A stretch of DNA of 64,000 bases from Pseudorhodoferax soli (GCF_003337555.1 NZ_QPJK01000002.1:744001-808000), one strand, 5' to 3'; counted from the first letter of the stretch, positions 1 to 8,677 are shown. The notes: generated by a model from the letters alone, not told the origin. Translations and numbers: made by a program.

Positions 1-1103
1 TCCGTGCCCAAACGCTTGGTCGCGGTGTAGCTGGACGGCGCCGCGCCAAACATGTCCGACGGGTAGCTCATGGTGTCCATGGTCTTCACGAAGCTGTCCG
101 TCGTGAGGTTGGGGCCCACCTTCTGCGCCGCCTGGATCAACTGGTCGAGGATGCTGTAGCCGTAGACCGACAGCACCGTCGGGTCTTCGTTGAAGCGCGT
201 CTTGTACTTGTTGGCCCAGAAGCGGATCGGCTGCGAGGCCTCGTCCAGGTAGGGGTGCTGCGCGCCCATCGCGGCGTACAGCCCGTCCATGTTCTTGCCG
301 CCCAGCTTGTGGATCAAGTCGGTGTAGGCGCCGCTGGAGGCGAAGAAGGTGGGCGAGAAGCCGGTCTTGCGCGCCTCGGCAATGGTGCCGATGGTCTCGC
401 GGATGATGGTGCCCAGCACCACGAAGTCGCAGTTGGCCGCCTTGAGCCGCGCCACCTGCGAGGAGAAATCGGTCGCGCCGCGCTTGAAGCTGGTCTTCTC
501 GCCGAGCTCCATGTTCATGGTCTTGAGCCCGGCCTCGGCACCGCGCAGCACCTCCAGGCCGAAGTCGTCGTCCTGGTAGATGGTGCAGACCTTCTTGGCG
601 CTCTTCTCTTTGGCCAGCCCCGGCAGCATCGAGCGGATCTGGTCGTAGTAGGTCGCCGCGAACGAGTACTTGAGCCGGTGCAGCGGCTCGTACATCTCGC
701 GCGCCGCCGTGATGGGCTGGAAGTTGACGATGTTCTTGTCGAACAGTACCGGCATCGCCGCCATGTTCTGCGCCGTGCCCAGGTGGCCCGCGATGATGAA
801 CACCTTGTCCTGGTTCACGAGCTTCTGCGCCGCCAGCACGGCGCGCTTGGGGTCGTAGCCGCTGTCCTCGACCAGCAGCTTGAGCTTGCGCCCGTGCAGC
901 CCGCCCTGTTCGTTGGCCTCGTCCACGCGCAGCAGCATGCCGTTGCGGGCCTGCTTGCCGTAGCCGGCCAGCGGGCCGGACAAATCCTGGATGGTGCCGA
1001 CCAGGATCTCGGTCTTGCTCACGCCCTGCTGCTGGCCCCAGGCGATTGGCGCTGCCGCCAGGGCGATGGCGGCCAGGGCCGCGGAACAGAGACGAAGCGA
1101 CAT
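1..1103 (-). CDS. ABC transporter periplasmic substrate-binding protein, LivK/HAAT type (3' end outside window)
   Basis: Binds a small organic solute in the periplasm and delivers it to the LivHMGF importer encoded just upstream. The start is ATG at 1103, followed by a Sec signal peptide (MSLRLCSAALAAIALAAAP) and the mature sequence GVSKTEILVGTIQDLSGP, the usual type I periplasmic-binding-protein opening. The reading frame is still open at base 1; comparison with the neighbouring paralogue (1223-2380) suggests only about 20 codons are missing. The two proteins are near copies through the whole length, e.g. DSGYDPKRAVLAAQKLVNQ and YSFAATYYDQIR in both, so this is a tandem duplication. It is the last gene seen of a long minus-strand operon. 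The ligand is unknown; the ligase gene in the operon suggests a carboxylic acid rather than leucine. Confidence 0.9.
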   Translation of the reverse strand, partial: MSLRLCSAALAAIALAAAPIAWGQQQGVSKTEILVGTIQDLSGPLAGYGKQARNGMLLRVDEANEQGGLHGRKLKLLVEDSGYDPKRAVLAAQKLVNQDKVFIIAGHLGTAQNMAAMPVLFDKNIVNFQPITAAREMYEPLHRLKYSFAATYYDQIRSMLPGLAKEKSAKKVCTIYQDDDFGLEVLRGAEAGLKTMNMELGEKTSFKRGATDFSSQVARLKAANCDFVVLGTIIRETIGTIAEARKTGFSPTFFASSGAYTDLIHKLGGKNMDGLYAAMGAQHPYLDEASQPIRFWANKYKTRFNEDPTVLSVYGYSILDQLIQAAQKVGPNLTTDSFVKTMDTMSYPSDMFGAAPSSYTATKRLGT

Positions 1104-1189
1104 GGGGAGTCTCCTGCCACCGCTGGGAATGCGATGGATGTTGCGATCGATGTTACAAATGTCTCACACTTTTCGGCCGCATAGAGGAC

Positions 1190-1216
1190 AAGTGCGGCGC
1201 CCGCCGCCCCGCACTT
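1190..1216 (-). terminator. intergenic hairpin between the two substrate-binding protein genes
   Basis: An 8-bp perfect inverted repeat, AAGTGCGG at 1190-1197 and CCGCACTT at 1209-1216, lies 6 bp downstream of the 1223-2380 gene. No T-run follows it on the minus strand, so it may be a weak terminator or an RNA-stabilising stem that sets the relative level of the two receptors. Confidence 0.4.
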
Positions 1217-1222
1217 TCCCTA

Positions 1223-2380
1223 TCACTTCACGTAGTCAGAGACCACCTTCCAGCGCCCGTCCTGCAGTTGCGACAGGCGCGACGCCGTGCTGCCCAGGTG
1301 CTTGGTCGGGCTGTAGTCGCTGCCGGCGCTGCCGAACATGTCAGGCTCGTAGCGCATGGTGTCCATGGTCTTCACGAAGCTGTCGGTCGTGAGGTTGGGG
1401 CCGGTCTTCTGCAAGGCCTGGACCAGCTGGTCGATGATGTTGTAGCCGTAGACCGAGAACACCGTCGGGTCTTCGTTGAAGCGCGTCTTGTACTTGTTGG
1501 CCCAGAAGCGCACCGGCTGCGAGGCCTCGTCCAGGTAGGGGTGCAGCACCGTCATCGTGGCGTACATGCCGTCCATGGGCTTGCCGCCCAGCTTGTGGAT
1601 CAGGTCGGTGTAGGCCGCGCTGGAGGCGAAGAAGGTCGGCGAGAAGCCGGTCTTGCGCGCCTCGGCGATGGTGCCGATGGTCTCGCGGATGATGGTGCCC
1701 AGCACCACGAAGTCGCAGCCGGCGGCCTTCAAACGCGCCACCTGCGAGGAGAAATCGGTCGCGCCCCGCTTGAAGCTGGTCTTCTCGCCCAGCTCCATGT
1801 TCATGGCCTTGAGCGCCGCCTCGGTGCCCCGCTGCACCTCCAGGCCGAAGTCGTCGTCCTGGTAGATGGTGCAGACCTTCTTGGCGCCCTTCTCCTTGGC
1901 CAGGCCCGGCAGCGCCATGCGGATCTGGTCGTAGTACGTTGCCGCGAACGAGTACTTGAGCCGGTGCAGCGGCTCGTACATCTCGCGCGCGGCCGTGATC
2001 GGCAGGAAGTTGACGATGTTCTTGTCGAACTGCACCGGCATGGCCGCCAGGTTCTGCGCCGTGCCGAGGTGGCCCGCCACGATGAACACCTTGTCCTGGT
2101 TCACGAGTTTCTGCGCCGCCAGCACGGCGCGCTTGGGGTCGTAGCCGCTGTCCTCGGCCAGCAGCTTGAGCTTGCGGCCGTGCACGCTGCCCTGCTCATT
2201 GAGTTCCTCCACGCGTAGCAGCATGCCGTTGCGTGCCTGCTTGCCGTAGCCGGCCAGCGGGCCCGATATGTCCTGGATGGTGCCGACCAGGATCTCGGTC
2301 TTGCTCACGCCCTGCTGCTGGGCCCAGGCAGCGGGCAGCGCCAGTGCGGCGGCGAGAACCAATGGGATGCGTGCGTGCAT
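1223..2380 (-). CDS. ABC transporter periplasmic substrate-binding protein, LivK/HAAT type
   Basis: Second, complete copy of the operon's periplasmic receptor, 385 residues. Signal peptide MHARIPLVLAAALALPAAWA, then the type I binding-protein fold starting at GVSKTEILVGTIQDISGPLAGYG. It is very similar to the partial gene at 1-1103 along its full length, with differences scattered and concentrated toward the C-terminus (DMFGSAGSDYSPTK here versus a diverged stretch there), which may tune ligand range. It lies 51 bp downstream of the acyl-CoA ligase gene and in the same direction as the permease and ATPase genes, so it should be co-transcribed. The family normally binds branched-chain amino acids, amides or aromatic and aliphatic acids; which one cannot be read from the sequence. 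Confidence 0.93.
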   Translation of the reverse strand: MHARIPLVLAAALALPAAWAQQQGVSKTEILVGTIQDISGPLAGYGKQARNGMLLRVEELNEQGSVHGRKLKLLAEDSGYDPKRAVLAAQKLVNQDKVFIVAGHLGTAQNLAAMPVQFDKNIVNFLPITAAREMYEPLHRLKYSFAATYYDQIRMALPGLAKEKGAKKVCTIYQDDDFGLEVQRGTEAALKAMNMELGEKTSFKRGATDFSSQVARLKAAGCDFVVLGTIIRETIGTIAEARKTGFSPTFFASSAAYTDLIHKLGGKPMDGMYATMTVLHPYLDEASQPVRFWANKYKTRFNEDPTVFSVYGYNIIDQLVQALQKTGPNLTTDSFVKTMDTMRYEPDMFGSAGSDYSPTKHLGSTASRLSQLQDGRWKVVSDYVK

Positions 2381-2431
2381 GGCGGTGTCTCCTTGCTGTT
2401 GTCGTGAACGAAATCAGTGGTGTCAGCGGCG

Positions 2432-4288
2432 TCAGCGGTAAAGGGCCTCGATGCGCTCGGCGTATTTCTTCTCGATCAGCTTGCGCTTGAGCTTCATGGT
2501 CGGCGTCAGTTCCTCGTCCTCGGCGCTGAGCTGCGTCTCGAGCAGGAAGAATTTCTTGATCTGCTCCACCCGCGCGAACTTGGCGTTGACGCGGTCGAAC
2601 TCCTGCTGGATCAGCGCCAGCACCTCGGGCGAGCGCGTCAGGCTGGCGTAGTTGCTGAACGGCACGTCGGCGTCCTGGGCGAACTTCTCCACGTTCTCCT
2701 GGTCGATCATGACGATGGCCGTGAGGTAGGCCCGGCGGTCGCCGATCACCACCGCGTCGGTGATGTAGGGCGAGAACTTGAGTTCGTTCTCCAGCTCGCT
2801 GGGCGTGATGTTCTTGCCGCCGGCCGTGATGATCACGTCCTTCATGCGGTCGGTGATGCGGTAGTAGCCCTCGGCATCCACCGTGCCCACGTCGCCCGTG
2901 TGCAGCCAGCCCTCGGCGTCGATGGCCTCGGCCGTCTTCTCGGGCTGGTTCAGGTAGCCCATGAACACGTTGGGGCCGCGCACCAGCAGTTCGCCCGTGG
3001 CCGGGTCGAGCCGCACCTCGTTGAAGTTCGCGGCCGGGCCGATGCTGCCGGGCTTCATGCGCGCGGCCGGCACGCCGGTGGCTGCGCCGCAGGTTTCGGT
3101 CATGCCCCAGACCTCCAGCATCGGCACGCCCAGCGCCAGGTACCAGCGCACCAGGTCGGGCGAGATCGGCGCCGCGCCGGTCACGAGATAGCGCGCGCGG
3201 TGGATGCCGATCAGCTTGCGCACGTTGTCCAGCGCCAGCCAGCGCGCGATGCGAAAGCGCGCCTTGTCGGCCGCCGCCACGGGGCGCCCGGCCAGCACGT
3301 CGTCGGCGATGCGCTGGCCCACAGCGATGCTCCAGCCATAGGCCGCCTGCTGCAGCCGGCTGGCGTCCTTGAGCGCGATCATCACGCCAGAATAGAACTT
3401 CTCCCAGACGCGCGGTACGGCCGTGAACACGGTGGGCGCGATCTCGCGCACGTTCTCGGGCACGGTCTCGGGGTTCTCGACGAAGTTGAGCTTGGCGCCC
3501 GTGTACAGCGCCGAATATTCGCCGCCCATGCGCTCGGCGATGTGGCACAGCGGCAGGAAGCACATGCGCTCGTCCGTCGCGTCCTGCGCCACCAGCGTGT
3601 TGTAGCCGCGCGCCGCGTAGACCAGCGCGCGGTGGCTGTGCATGGCGCCCTTGGGCTTGCCCGTGGTGCCCGAGGTGTAGACCAGGATGGCCAGGTCCTC
3701 GGGCCGGCAGGCGGCCGCGCGCTGCTCCAGCAGGCCGGGGTGCGCCGCGGCATGGGCGCGGCCGCGTTCGCGCAGTGCCGCCAGGCTCATCACGTCCGGG
3801 TCGTCCAGCCCGCGCAGGCCCTCCATGTCGAACACCACGATCTTGGTCAGCGCCGGCAGCTGCGCACGCACCTGCAAGGCCTTGTCGAGCTGCTCGTCGT
3901 CCTCCACGAACAGCAGCCGCGTGCGCGAGTCCTCGCACAGGTAGTGCACCTGGCTGGCCGCGTCGGTCGGGTAGATGCCGTTGGCCACGCCGCCGGCGCT
4001 CAGCACCGCCAGGTCGGCCAGCACCCAGTCGACCACGGTGTTGGACAGGATGGAGGCGGTGTCCCCGGGCGCGAAGCCCAGGTCCAGCAAGCCGTGCCCG
4101 ATCTCGCGCACGCCCTGCGCCACGGCGGCCCAGCTGTGGCTGCGCCAGATGCCGAGCTGCTTCTGGCGCAGCCAGGTGGTGTTGCCACGCTTGGCGACGG
4201 CCTCCCAGAACATGGCAGAAATGGTCTCGCCCGGCACCACGATCTCGGTGCGTGGCTGGATGTGCGACAGGTCCCAGAGTTGGCCCAT
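2432..4288 (-). CDS. AMP-dependent acyl-CoA synthetase (long-chain/FadD15-like)
   Basis: Activates a carboxylic acid to its CoA thioester through an acyl-adenylate in the cytoplasm. 618 residues from ATG 4288; an upstream in-frame ATG at 4318 would lie inside livF, whereas 4288 sits 2 bp after the livF stop. The ATP-binding P-loop YTSGTTGKPKGA is at about residues 204-215, and the family hinge region DGEGWLHTGDVG-like motif appears as AEGWLHTGDVGTVDAEGYY, followed by DRMKDVIITAGGKNITPSELE. The C-terminal subdomain is complete. Position between livF and the receptors suggests that the imported acid is immediately trapped as a CoA ester. Related proteins are often named long-chain fatty acid-CoA ligases; substrate chain length is not evident. 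Confidence 0.9.
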   Translation of the reverse strand: MGQLWDLSHIQPRTEIVVPGETISAMFWEAVAKRGNTTWLRQKQLGIWRSHSWAAVAQGVREIGHGLLDLGFAPGDTASILSNTVVDWVLADLAVLSAGGVANGIYPTDAASQVHYLCEDSRTRLLFVEDDEQLDKALQVRAQLPALTKIVVFDMEGLRGLDDPDVMSLAALRERGRAHAAAHPGLLEQRAAACRPEDLAILVYTSGTTGKPKGAMHSHRALVYAARGYNTLVAQDATDERMCFLPLCHIAERMGGEYSALYTGAKLNFVENPETVPENVREIAPTVFTAVPRVWEKFYSGVMIALKDASRLQQAAYGWSIAVGQRIADDVLAGRPVAAADKARFRIARWLALDNVRKLIGIHRARYLVTGAAPISPDLVRWYLALGVPMLEVWGMTETCGAATGVPAARMKPGSIGPAANFNEVRLDPATGELLVRGPNVFMGYLNQPEKTAEAIDAEGWLHTGDVGTVDAEGYYRITDRMKDVIITAGGKNITPSELENELKFSPYITDAVVIGDRRAYLTAIVMIDQENVEKFAQDADVPFSNYASLTRSPEVLALIQQEFDRVNAKFARVEQIKKFFLLETQLSAEDEELTPTMKLKRKLIEKKYAERIEALYR

Positions 4289-4290
4289 AT

Positions 4291-5088
4291 TCACCGCCAG
4301 TTCTTCTTTTTCTTCCAACGCCGCTCGCCACGCACGCCGGCTTCCTTCATGCCGAGGTAGAACTCCTTGATGTCGTCCTTCTCGCGCAGCCGGGCGCAGG
4401 TGTCTTCCAGCACGATGCGGCCGTTCTCCAGCACATAGCCGTAATCGGCCACGTTCAGCGCCATGTTGGCGTTCTGCTCGACCAGGAGGAAGGTGGTGCC
4501 GCGCTCGCGGTTGATGCGCACCACGATCTCGAAGATCTCCTTGGTCAGCTTGGGCGACAGGCCCAGGCTGGGCTCGTCCAGCAGGATCAGGTCGGGCGCG
4601 GCCATCAGCGCGCGCGAGATCGCCAGCATCTGCTGCTGGCCGCCCGACAGCAGGCCGGCGTCCTGGCCCGCGCGCTCGCGCAGGATGGGGAAGTAGCCGA
4701 ACACAGACTCCAGGTCGCGCGCCACGCCGTCGCGGTCGCTGCGCGTGTAGGCGCCCATGGCCAGGTTGTCGCGCACGCTCAGCAGCGGAAACACCTCGCG
4801 GCCCTCGGGCACATGCGACAGGCCCAGGCGCACGATCAACGCCGGGTCTTGCGCGGTGATGTCCTCGCCCTTGAACTCGATCGAGCCCTTGCGCGGATCG
4901 AGGATGCCCGAGATGGTTTTGAGGATGGTGGTCTTGCCCGCGCCGTTGCTGCCCAGCACGGTGGAGATCTCGCCGCGCCGCACCTGCAGGCTCACGCCGC
5001 GGATGGCCTTGATCGGGCCGTAGGCGCTCTCCACATTGAGCAGCTTCAGAACCGGCTGGTCGCTGACGGGCGGCGGTACGTCGCTCAT
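4291..5088 (-). CDS. livF: branched-chain amino acid-type ABC transporter ATPase LivF
   Basis: One of two cytoplasmic ATPases powering the importer. 265 residues. Walker A GSNGAGKT at residues 46-53, signature LLSGGQQQMLAISRAL, Walker B LILLDEPSLGLSP and the H-loop neighbourhood FLLVEQNANMAL are all intact. Its ATG overlaps the livG stop by 4 bp (ATGA, 5085-5088) and the ligase gene starts 2 bp after its stop, so translation of livG-livF-ligase is probably coupled. A short N-terminal extension of about 12 residues precedes the core, and the C-terminus is basic (RRWKKKKNWR). Confidence 0.93.
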   Translation of the reverse strand: MSDVPPPVSDQPVLKLLNVESAYGPIKAIRGVSLQVRRGEISTVLGSNGAGKTTILKTISGILDPRKGSIEFKGEDITAQDPALIVRLGLSHVPEGREVFPLLSVRDNLAMGAYTRSDRDGVARDLESVFGYFPILRERAGQDAGLLSGGQQQMLAISRALMAAPDLILLDEPSLGLSPKLTKEIFEIVVRINRERGTTFLLVEQNANMALNVADYGYVLENGRIVLEDTCARLREKDDIKEFYLGMKEAGVRGERRWKKKKNWR

Positions 5089-5882
5089 GCTGTGCGCCTC
5101 AGCGTCGCCACGTCGTCGACCGAGCCCAGGTAGGCCTCGATCACCGCCGGGTCGGCCTGCACCTCGGCCGGCGTGCCCAGCGCCAGCAGCTCGCCCTGGT
5201 TCATGGCCAGCACGCGGTCGGACACCTTGGACACCAGCGACATGTCGTGTTCCACCATGAGCACGGTCACGCCCAGTTCGTCGCGGATGTCCTGGATCCA
5301 GAAGGCCATGTCGTCGGTCTCCTCCACATTGAGGCCAGAGGAAGGCTCATCGAGCAGCAGCAGCTTGGGCTCGGTGCACAGCGCGCGCGCCAGCTCCACC
5401 ACCTTGCGCACGCCGTAGGGCAGGCCGGCCACCATGGCGTCGCGGTGGTGCTGCAGGTCCAGCAGCTCGATCACGCGTTCGGCGTGCTCGCGCGCGTCGA
5501 GTTCGGCGCGCCGCGCGCGCGGCGTGAACAGCAGGTCGCCCCACAGGCCGGTCTGGCGGTGCGTGTGGCGGCCGATCAGCAGGTTGTGCAGCACGGTGGC
5601 ATGCTCGAACAGCTCGATGTTCTGGAAGGTGCGCGCGATGCCCAGCGCCGCGATGCGGTGCGGCGCCTGTGCCGTCAGCGACTCGCCGCGGTAGCGGATC
5701 TCGCCCGAGGTCGGCGTGTAGATGCGGCTGATCAGGTTGAACACCGTGGTCTTGCCCGCGCCGTTGGGGCCGATCAGCGTGAAGACCTCGCCCTCCTGCA
5801 CGTCGAAGCCCACGCGGTTGACGGCCAGCACGCCGCCGAAGCGCATGCTGACGTCCTGCACCTGCAACAGCGGCGCGGTCAT
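5085..5882 (-). CDS. livG: branched-chain amino acid-type ABC transporter ATPase LivG
   Basis: Second ATPase of the Liv-type importer, 265 residues from ATG 5882 (MTAPLLQVQDVSMRFGG). The frame is open far upstream into the livM gene, but homology begins exactly here. Walker A GPNGAGKT at residues 38-45 and Walker B LLLLDEPSSGLN are intact; the usual LSGGQ signature is replaced by LPYGVRKVVELARAL, a change common in LivG of this group rather than a lesion. A 77-bp spacer containing an intergenic repeat separates it from livM. Confidence 0.92.
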   Translation of the reverse strand: MTAPLLQVQDVSMRFGGVLAVNRVGFDVQEGEVFTLIGPNGAGKTTVFNLISRIYTPTSGEIRYRGESLTAQAPHRIAALGIARTFQNIELFEHATVLHNLLIGRHTHRQTGLWGDLLFTPRARRAELDAREHAERVIELLDLQHHRDAMVAGLPYGVRKVVELARALCTEPKLLLLDEPSSGLNVEETDDMAFWIQDIRDELGVTVLMVEHDMSLVSKVSDRVLAMNQGELLALGTPAEVQADPAVIEAYLGSVDDVATLRRTA

Positions 5883-5883
5883 G

Positions 5884-5951
5884 GCCCCCACGCTTGTCAC
5901 TGCGTGTACTGCGCTGCCCCCCGGGGGGGCCTTCGCACCTTGGGGCGGCCC
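5884..5951. repeat. intergenic GC-rich hairpin repeat, livM-livG spacer (inverted copy)
   Basis: Read on the minus strand this spacer starts GGGCCGCCCCAAGG, passes through a C7/G6 hairpin core and ends AAGCGTGGGGGC. It is a diverged copy, in opposite orientation, of the two repeats between livM and livH (7052-7121 and 7139-7208). It fills almost the whole gap between livM and livG. It looks like a mobile REP-like element or mRNA-stability element, not a gene. Confidence 0.75.
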
Positions 5952-5959
5952 GGCGGTGC

Positions 5960-7036
5960 TCACTTGAGACGCTCCGACTTCTGAAACGACTTCTGCCGCT
6001 TGAACATGCCCTTGCGGTAGAACGGGAACATCGCGAAGTAGGTCCGCACCTTGAGCCAGCGCCCATACAGGCCCAACGGCTCGAACAGCACGAACACGAT
6101 CAGCACCAGCCCGTAGACGAAGCCCTGCAAACCCGGCGCCATGCCGATCACCTCGGGCAGGTAGCCCTTGCCCAGCGCGATCAGCTGCGGCATGGCGATC
6201 AGGAAGGCCGCACCCAGGAAGGCGCCGTGCACCGAGCCCAGGCCACCGATCACCACCATCAGCAGCAGGTCGATCGACTGCAGCACGCTGAACTGGTCGG
6301 GCGACAGGAAGCTGATCTTGTGCGCGTACAGCGCACCGGCCAGGCCGGCCAGCGCCGCCGACAGCGAGAACGACAGCGTCTTGTAGCGCGCCAGATGGAT
6401 GCCCATGCTCTGCGCCGAGACCTCTGAATCGCGGATCGCGACGAAGGCGCGGCCGGTCGGCGCACGCAGCAGGTTCAGGATGGCCAGCGTGGCGACCACC
6501 GCCAGCGCCAGGCACAGGAAGTAGAAGCCCTCGCCGCTGTCGAGCTTGAAGCTGCCGATGGCCGGCGCCTTCATGTGCAGGCCGGCGTTCCCGCCCGTCA
6601 CGCTCTCCCAGCGTGCCAGCACCTCCTCGACGATCACGCCGAAGGCCAGCGTGGCCATGCCCAGGTAGATGCCCTTCACGCGCAGCGCCGGCAGGCCCAC
6701 CACCACGCCCACGGCCGCCGCCAGCACCATCGCCATCACCATGGCCAAGGGGAACGGCCAGCCCAGGTTGGTCAGCACGCCCTGGGTGTAGGCGCCCACG
6801 CCCAGGAAGGCCGCGTGCCCCAGCGAGAACTGGCCCGTGAAGCCCGACAGCAGCATCAGCCCCAGGCCCGCGATGCCGTAGATCAGCACGAAGGTCAGCT
6901 GCGCCAGCCAGTACTCGGGCAGGGCCAGCGGCGCCAGCAGCAGCGCCACGAGCAAGAGGCCATACCAGAAGCGGTGGCCCTCGTGCTTGGCCAGGGCGAT
7001 GTCCTGCGCGTACCCGGTCTTGAACAGGAATCTCAT
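5960..7036 (-). CDS. livM: branched-chain amino acid-type ABC transporter permease LivM
   Basis: Inner-membrane permease of the Liv-type importer, 358 residues from ATG 7036 (MRFLFKTGYAQDIALAK). An upstream start at 7150 would read through the intergenic repeats and is rejected. About eight to nine hydrophobic helices are visible, and the family loop GIHLARYKTLSFSLSAALAGLAGALYAH is present in the C-terminal half. The basic C-terminal tail (FYRKGMFKRQKSFQKSERLK) is cytoplasmic. Pairs with LivH to form the translocation channel. Confidence 0.92.
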   Translation of the reverse strand: MRFLFKTGYAQDIALAKHEGHRFWYGLLLVALLLAPLALPEYWLAQLTFVLIYGIAGLGLMLLSGFTGQFSLGHAAFLGVGAYTQGVLTNLGWPFPLAMVMAMVLAAAVGVVVGLPALRVKGIYLGMATLAFGVIVEEVLARWESVTGGNAGLHMKAPAIGSFKLDSGEGFYFLCLALAVVATLAILNLLRAPTGRAFVAIRDSEVSAQSMGIHLARYKTLSFSLSAALAGLAGALYAHKISFLSPDQFSVLQSIDLLLMVVIGGLGSVHGAFLGAAFLIAMPQLIALGKGYLPEVIGMAPGLQGFVYGLVLIVFVLFEPLGLYGRWLKVRTYFAMFPFYRKGMFKRQKSFQKSERLK

Positions 7037-7051
7037 ATCAGTCCGCCCGCC

Positions 7052-7121
7052 GGGCCGCCCCAAGGGCGGACTGCGCCCCCATGGGGGGAAGCGATACGCG
7101 CAGCGATGAGCGTGGGGGCTT
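7052..7121. repeat. intergenic GC-rich hairpin repeat, livH-livM spacer, copy 1
   Basis: A 70-bp unit beginning GGGCCGCCCCAAGGGCGGAC, with the palindromic core CCCCCATGGGGGG and ending GAGCGTGGGGGCTT. Copy 2 follows 87 bp on with only two differences that I can see. Together with the inverted copy at 5884-5951 it forms a family confined to the liv operon spacers in this window. Confidence 0.85.
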
Positions 7122-7138
7122 GCGTACTTCCGCTCGCT

Positions 7139-7208
7139 GGGCCGCCCCAAGGGCGGACTGCGCCCCCTTGGGGGGAAGCGATACGCGTAGCGATGAGCGT
7201 GGGGGCTT
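7139..7208. repeat. intergenic GC-rich hairpin repeat, livH-livM spacer, copy 2
   Basis: Second tandem copy of the 70-bp unit at 7052-7121, starting 87 bp later. The core reads CCCCCTTGGGGGG instead of CCCCCATGGGGGG and GCGTAGC replaces GCGCAGC. The last base touches the livH stop codon, so the repeats occupy the whole livH-livM gap. Confidence 0.85.
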
Positions 7209-8095
7209 CATACCTTCTTTCGCAACCGTTCGCCGAACAGGCCGTTGGGCCGCACCATCAGCATGACCAGCACCACGATGTAGGCCGCCGTGTCCTTGAA
7301 GCCATCGGGCAGGTAGAAGCCGGCCAACGACTCCACCACGCCGATCAGCACGCCGCCCACGATGGCGCCGGGCAGGCTGCCGAAGCCGCCGACCACCGCC
7401 GCCGGGAAGGCCTTGAGCCCGATGAAGCCCATGTTGGCGTGCACGAAGGTGATGGGCGCCAGCAGCAGCCCGGCCAGCGCCGCCACGGCCGCCGCGAGGC
7501 CCCAAACCAGGCCGTTGAGCCGGCGCACCGGAATGCCCATGTAGTAGGCCGCGAGCTGGTTCTGCGAAGAGGCCTGCATGGCGATGCCGAGCTTGCTGTA
7601 GCGGAACAGCGCGAACAGCAGCGCGCACAGCACGCCCGTGGCGCCGATCACGACCAGTTGCTCGGCGTTGAGCACCAGTTCGCCCAGGCGGTAGATCTCG
7701 TCCTTGTAGGGCACGGGCAGCGTGTGCGTCTCGGTGCCGATGCCGGGCACCATGGTGACGAGGCCGCGCGCCACGTAGCCAATGCCGATGGTCAGCATGA
7801 CGATGGAGAAGGCCGGCTGCCCCAGGATCGGCCTGATCACCACGCGTTCGAGCAGCATGCCCAGCAGCGCCACGACGGCCACCGCACAGACCACGGCAAC
7901 CCAGAACGCCAGGCCCAGCCAGGTCATCGCGGCGAAGCCAGCGAAGGCCCCCAGCATCATGAGTTCGCCCTGGGCGAAGCTGACGGTTTCGGTGGCCTTG
8001 TAGATCAGCACGAAGCCGAGCGCGATCAGGCCATAGATGCAGCCCTGCGCGATGCCACTGATCACCAGCTGGAGAAACTGCACCCGGGCCCCCAT
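7208..8095 (-). CDS. livH: branched-chain amino acid-type ABC transporter permease LivH
   Basis: Inner-membrane permease, 295 residues from ATG 8095 (MGARVQFLQLVISGIAQGC). An upstream in-frame start at 8155 adds a non-conserved basic stretch and is not used here. The family motif GIAQGCIYGLIALGFVLIYKATETVSFAQGE is at the N-terminus and several further helices follow, ending at GLFGERLRKKV. It is the first gene of the liv operon; livM follows after 171 bp filled with tandem repeats. Confidence 0.92.
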   Translation of the reverse strand: MGARVQFLQLVISGIAQGCIYGLIALGFVLIYKATETVSFAQGELMMLGAFAGFAAMTWLGLAFWVAVVCAVAVVALLGMLLERVVIRPILGQPAFSIVMLTIGIGYVARGLVTMVPGIGTETHTLPVPYKDEIYRLGELVLNAEQLVVIGATGVLCALLFALFRYSKLGIAMQASSQNQLAAYYMGIPVRRLNGLVWGLAAAVAALAGLLLAPITFVHANMGFIGLKAFPAAVVGGFGSLPGAIVGGVLIGVVESLAGFYLPDGFKDTAAYIVVLVMLMVRPNGLFGERLRKKV

Positions 8096-8110
8096 GTGTT
8101 GTGCCCGGGG

Positions 8111-8116
8111 TTTATA
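8111..8116 (-). promoter_or_regulatory. possible -10 element of the liv operon promoter
   Basis: On the minus strand the hexamer TATAAA lies 15 bp upstream of the livH ATG, in an otherwise very GC-rich gap. No good -35 hexamer is seen at 16-18 bp, so an activator would be needed if this is the promoter. The implied leader is only about 10 nt. Confidence 0.3.
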
Positions 8117-8194
8117 GCCGTGCCCCGCGCAACGGCGCTCAGGGTTGTTCCTCATCCACCGGGCAACGCGGCCCAGTCTAGGGTTTTGCCGGGG

Positions 8195-8620
8195 TCAGCC
8201 CGGTGCTGGCGTCGCCGTTGGCTGCACCAAACGCGGCCGTCCATCGTCGCCGATGGCCACGTAGGTCAACCGCGCCTCGGTGACCTTCACGTAGCGCTGC
8301 TCGGCGTGCCGGCGCTCGGCGTAGACCTCCACCTGCACCGTGACCGAGGTCTTGCCCACGCGCGTGATGGCGGCGAAGAAGGACAGCAGGTCGCCCACGC
8401 GCACCGGCTGCTTGAAGATGAACTCGTTGACGGCCACGGTGGCGAACTTGCCGACGATGAGCCGCGCCGGCAGCACGCCGCCCGCCAGGTCGACCTGGGC
8501 CATGACCCAGCCGCCGAAGATGTCGCCATTGCCGTTGGTGTCGCCCGGCATGGGAATGACCTTGAGCACCAGTTCCATGTCGGAGGGCAATGCGACGGGG
8601 GCGCTTGAATCGGTGGACAT
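8195..8620 (-). CDS. acyl-CoA thioesterase, hot-dog fold (YciA-like)
   Basis: Hydrolyses acyl-CoA to free acid and CoA in the cytoplasm. 141 residues from ATG 8620 (MSTDSSAPVALPSDMEL). The family pattern GDTNGNGDIFGGWVMAQVDLAGG carries the helix and the conserved Asp of hexameric YciA-type thioesterases, followed by VNEFIFKQPVRVGDLLSFFAAI. It ends 99 bp before the liv operon start and is divergent from the ABC exporter at 8678. Possible role in recycling CoA from esters made by the liv-operon ligase is inference from proximity only. Confidence 0.88.
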   Translation of the reverse strand: MSTDSSAPVALPSDMELVLKVIPMPGDTNGNGDIFGGWVMAQVDLAGGVLPARLIVGKFATVAVNEFIFKQPVRVGDLLSFFAAITRVGKTSVTVQVEVYAERRHAEQRYVKVTEARLTYVAIGDDGRPRLVQPTATPAPG

Positions 8621-8677
8621 CCGGGACAATCTCCGAAGAACAAGAAGAAGACTTGCAACGCCACCGATTGTCTGCCA

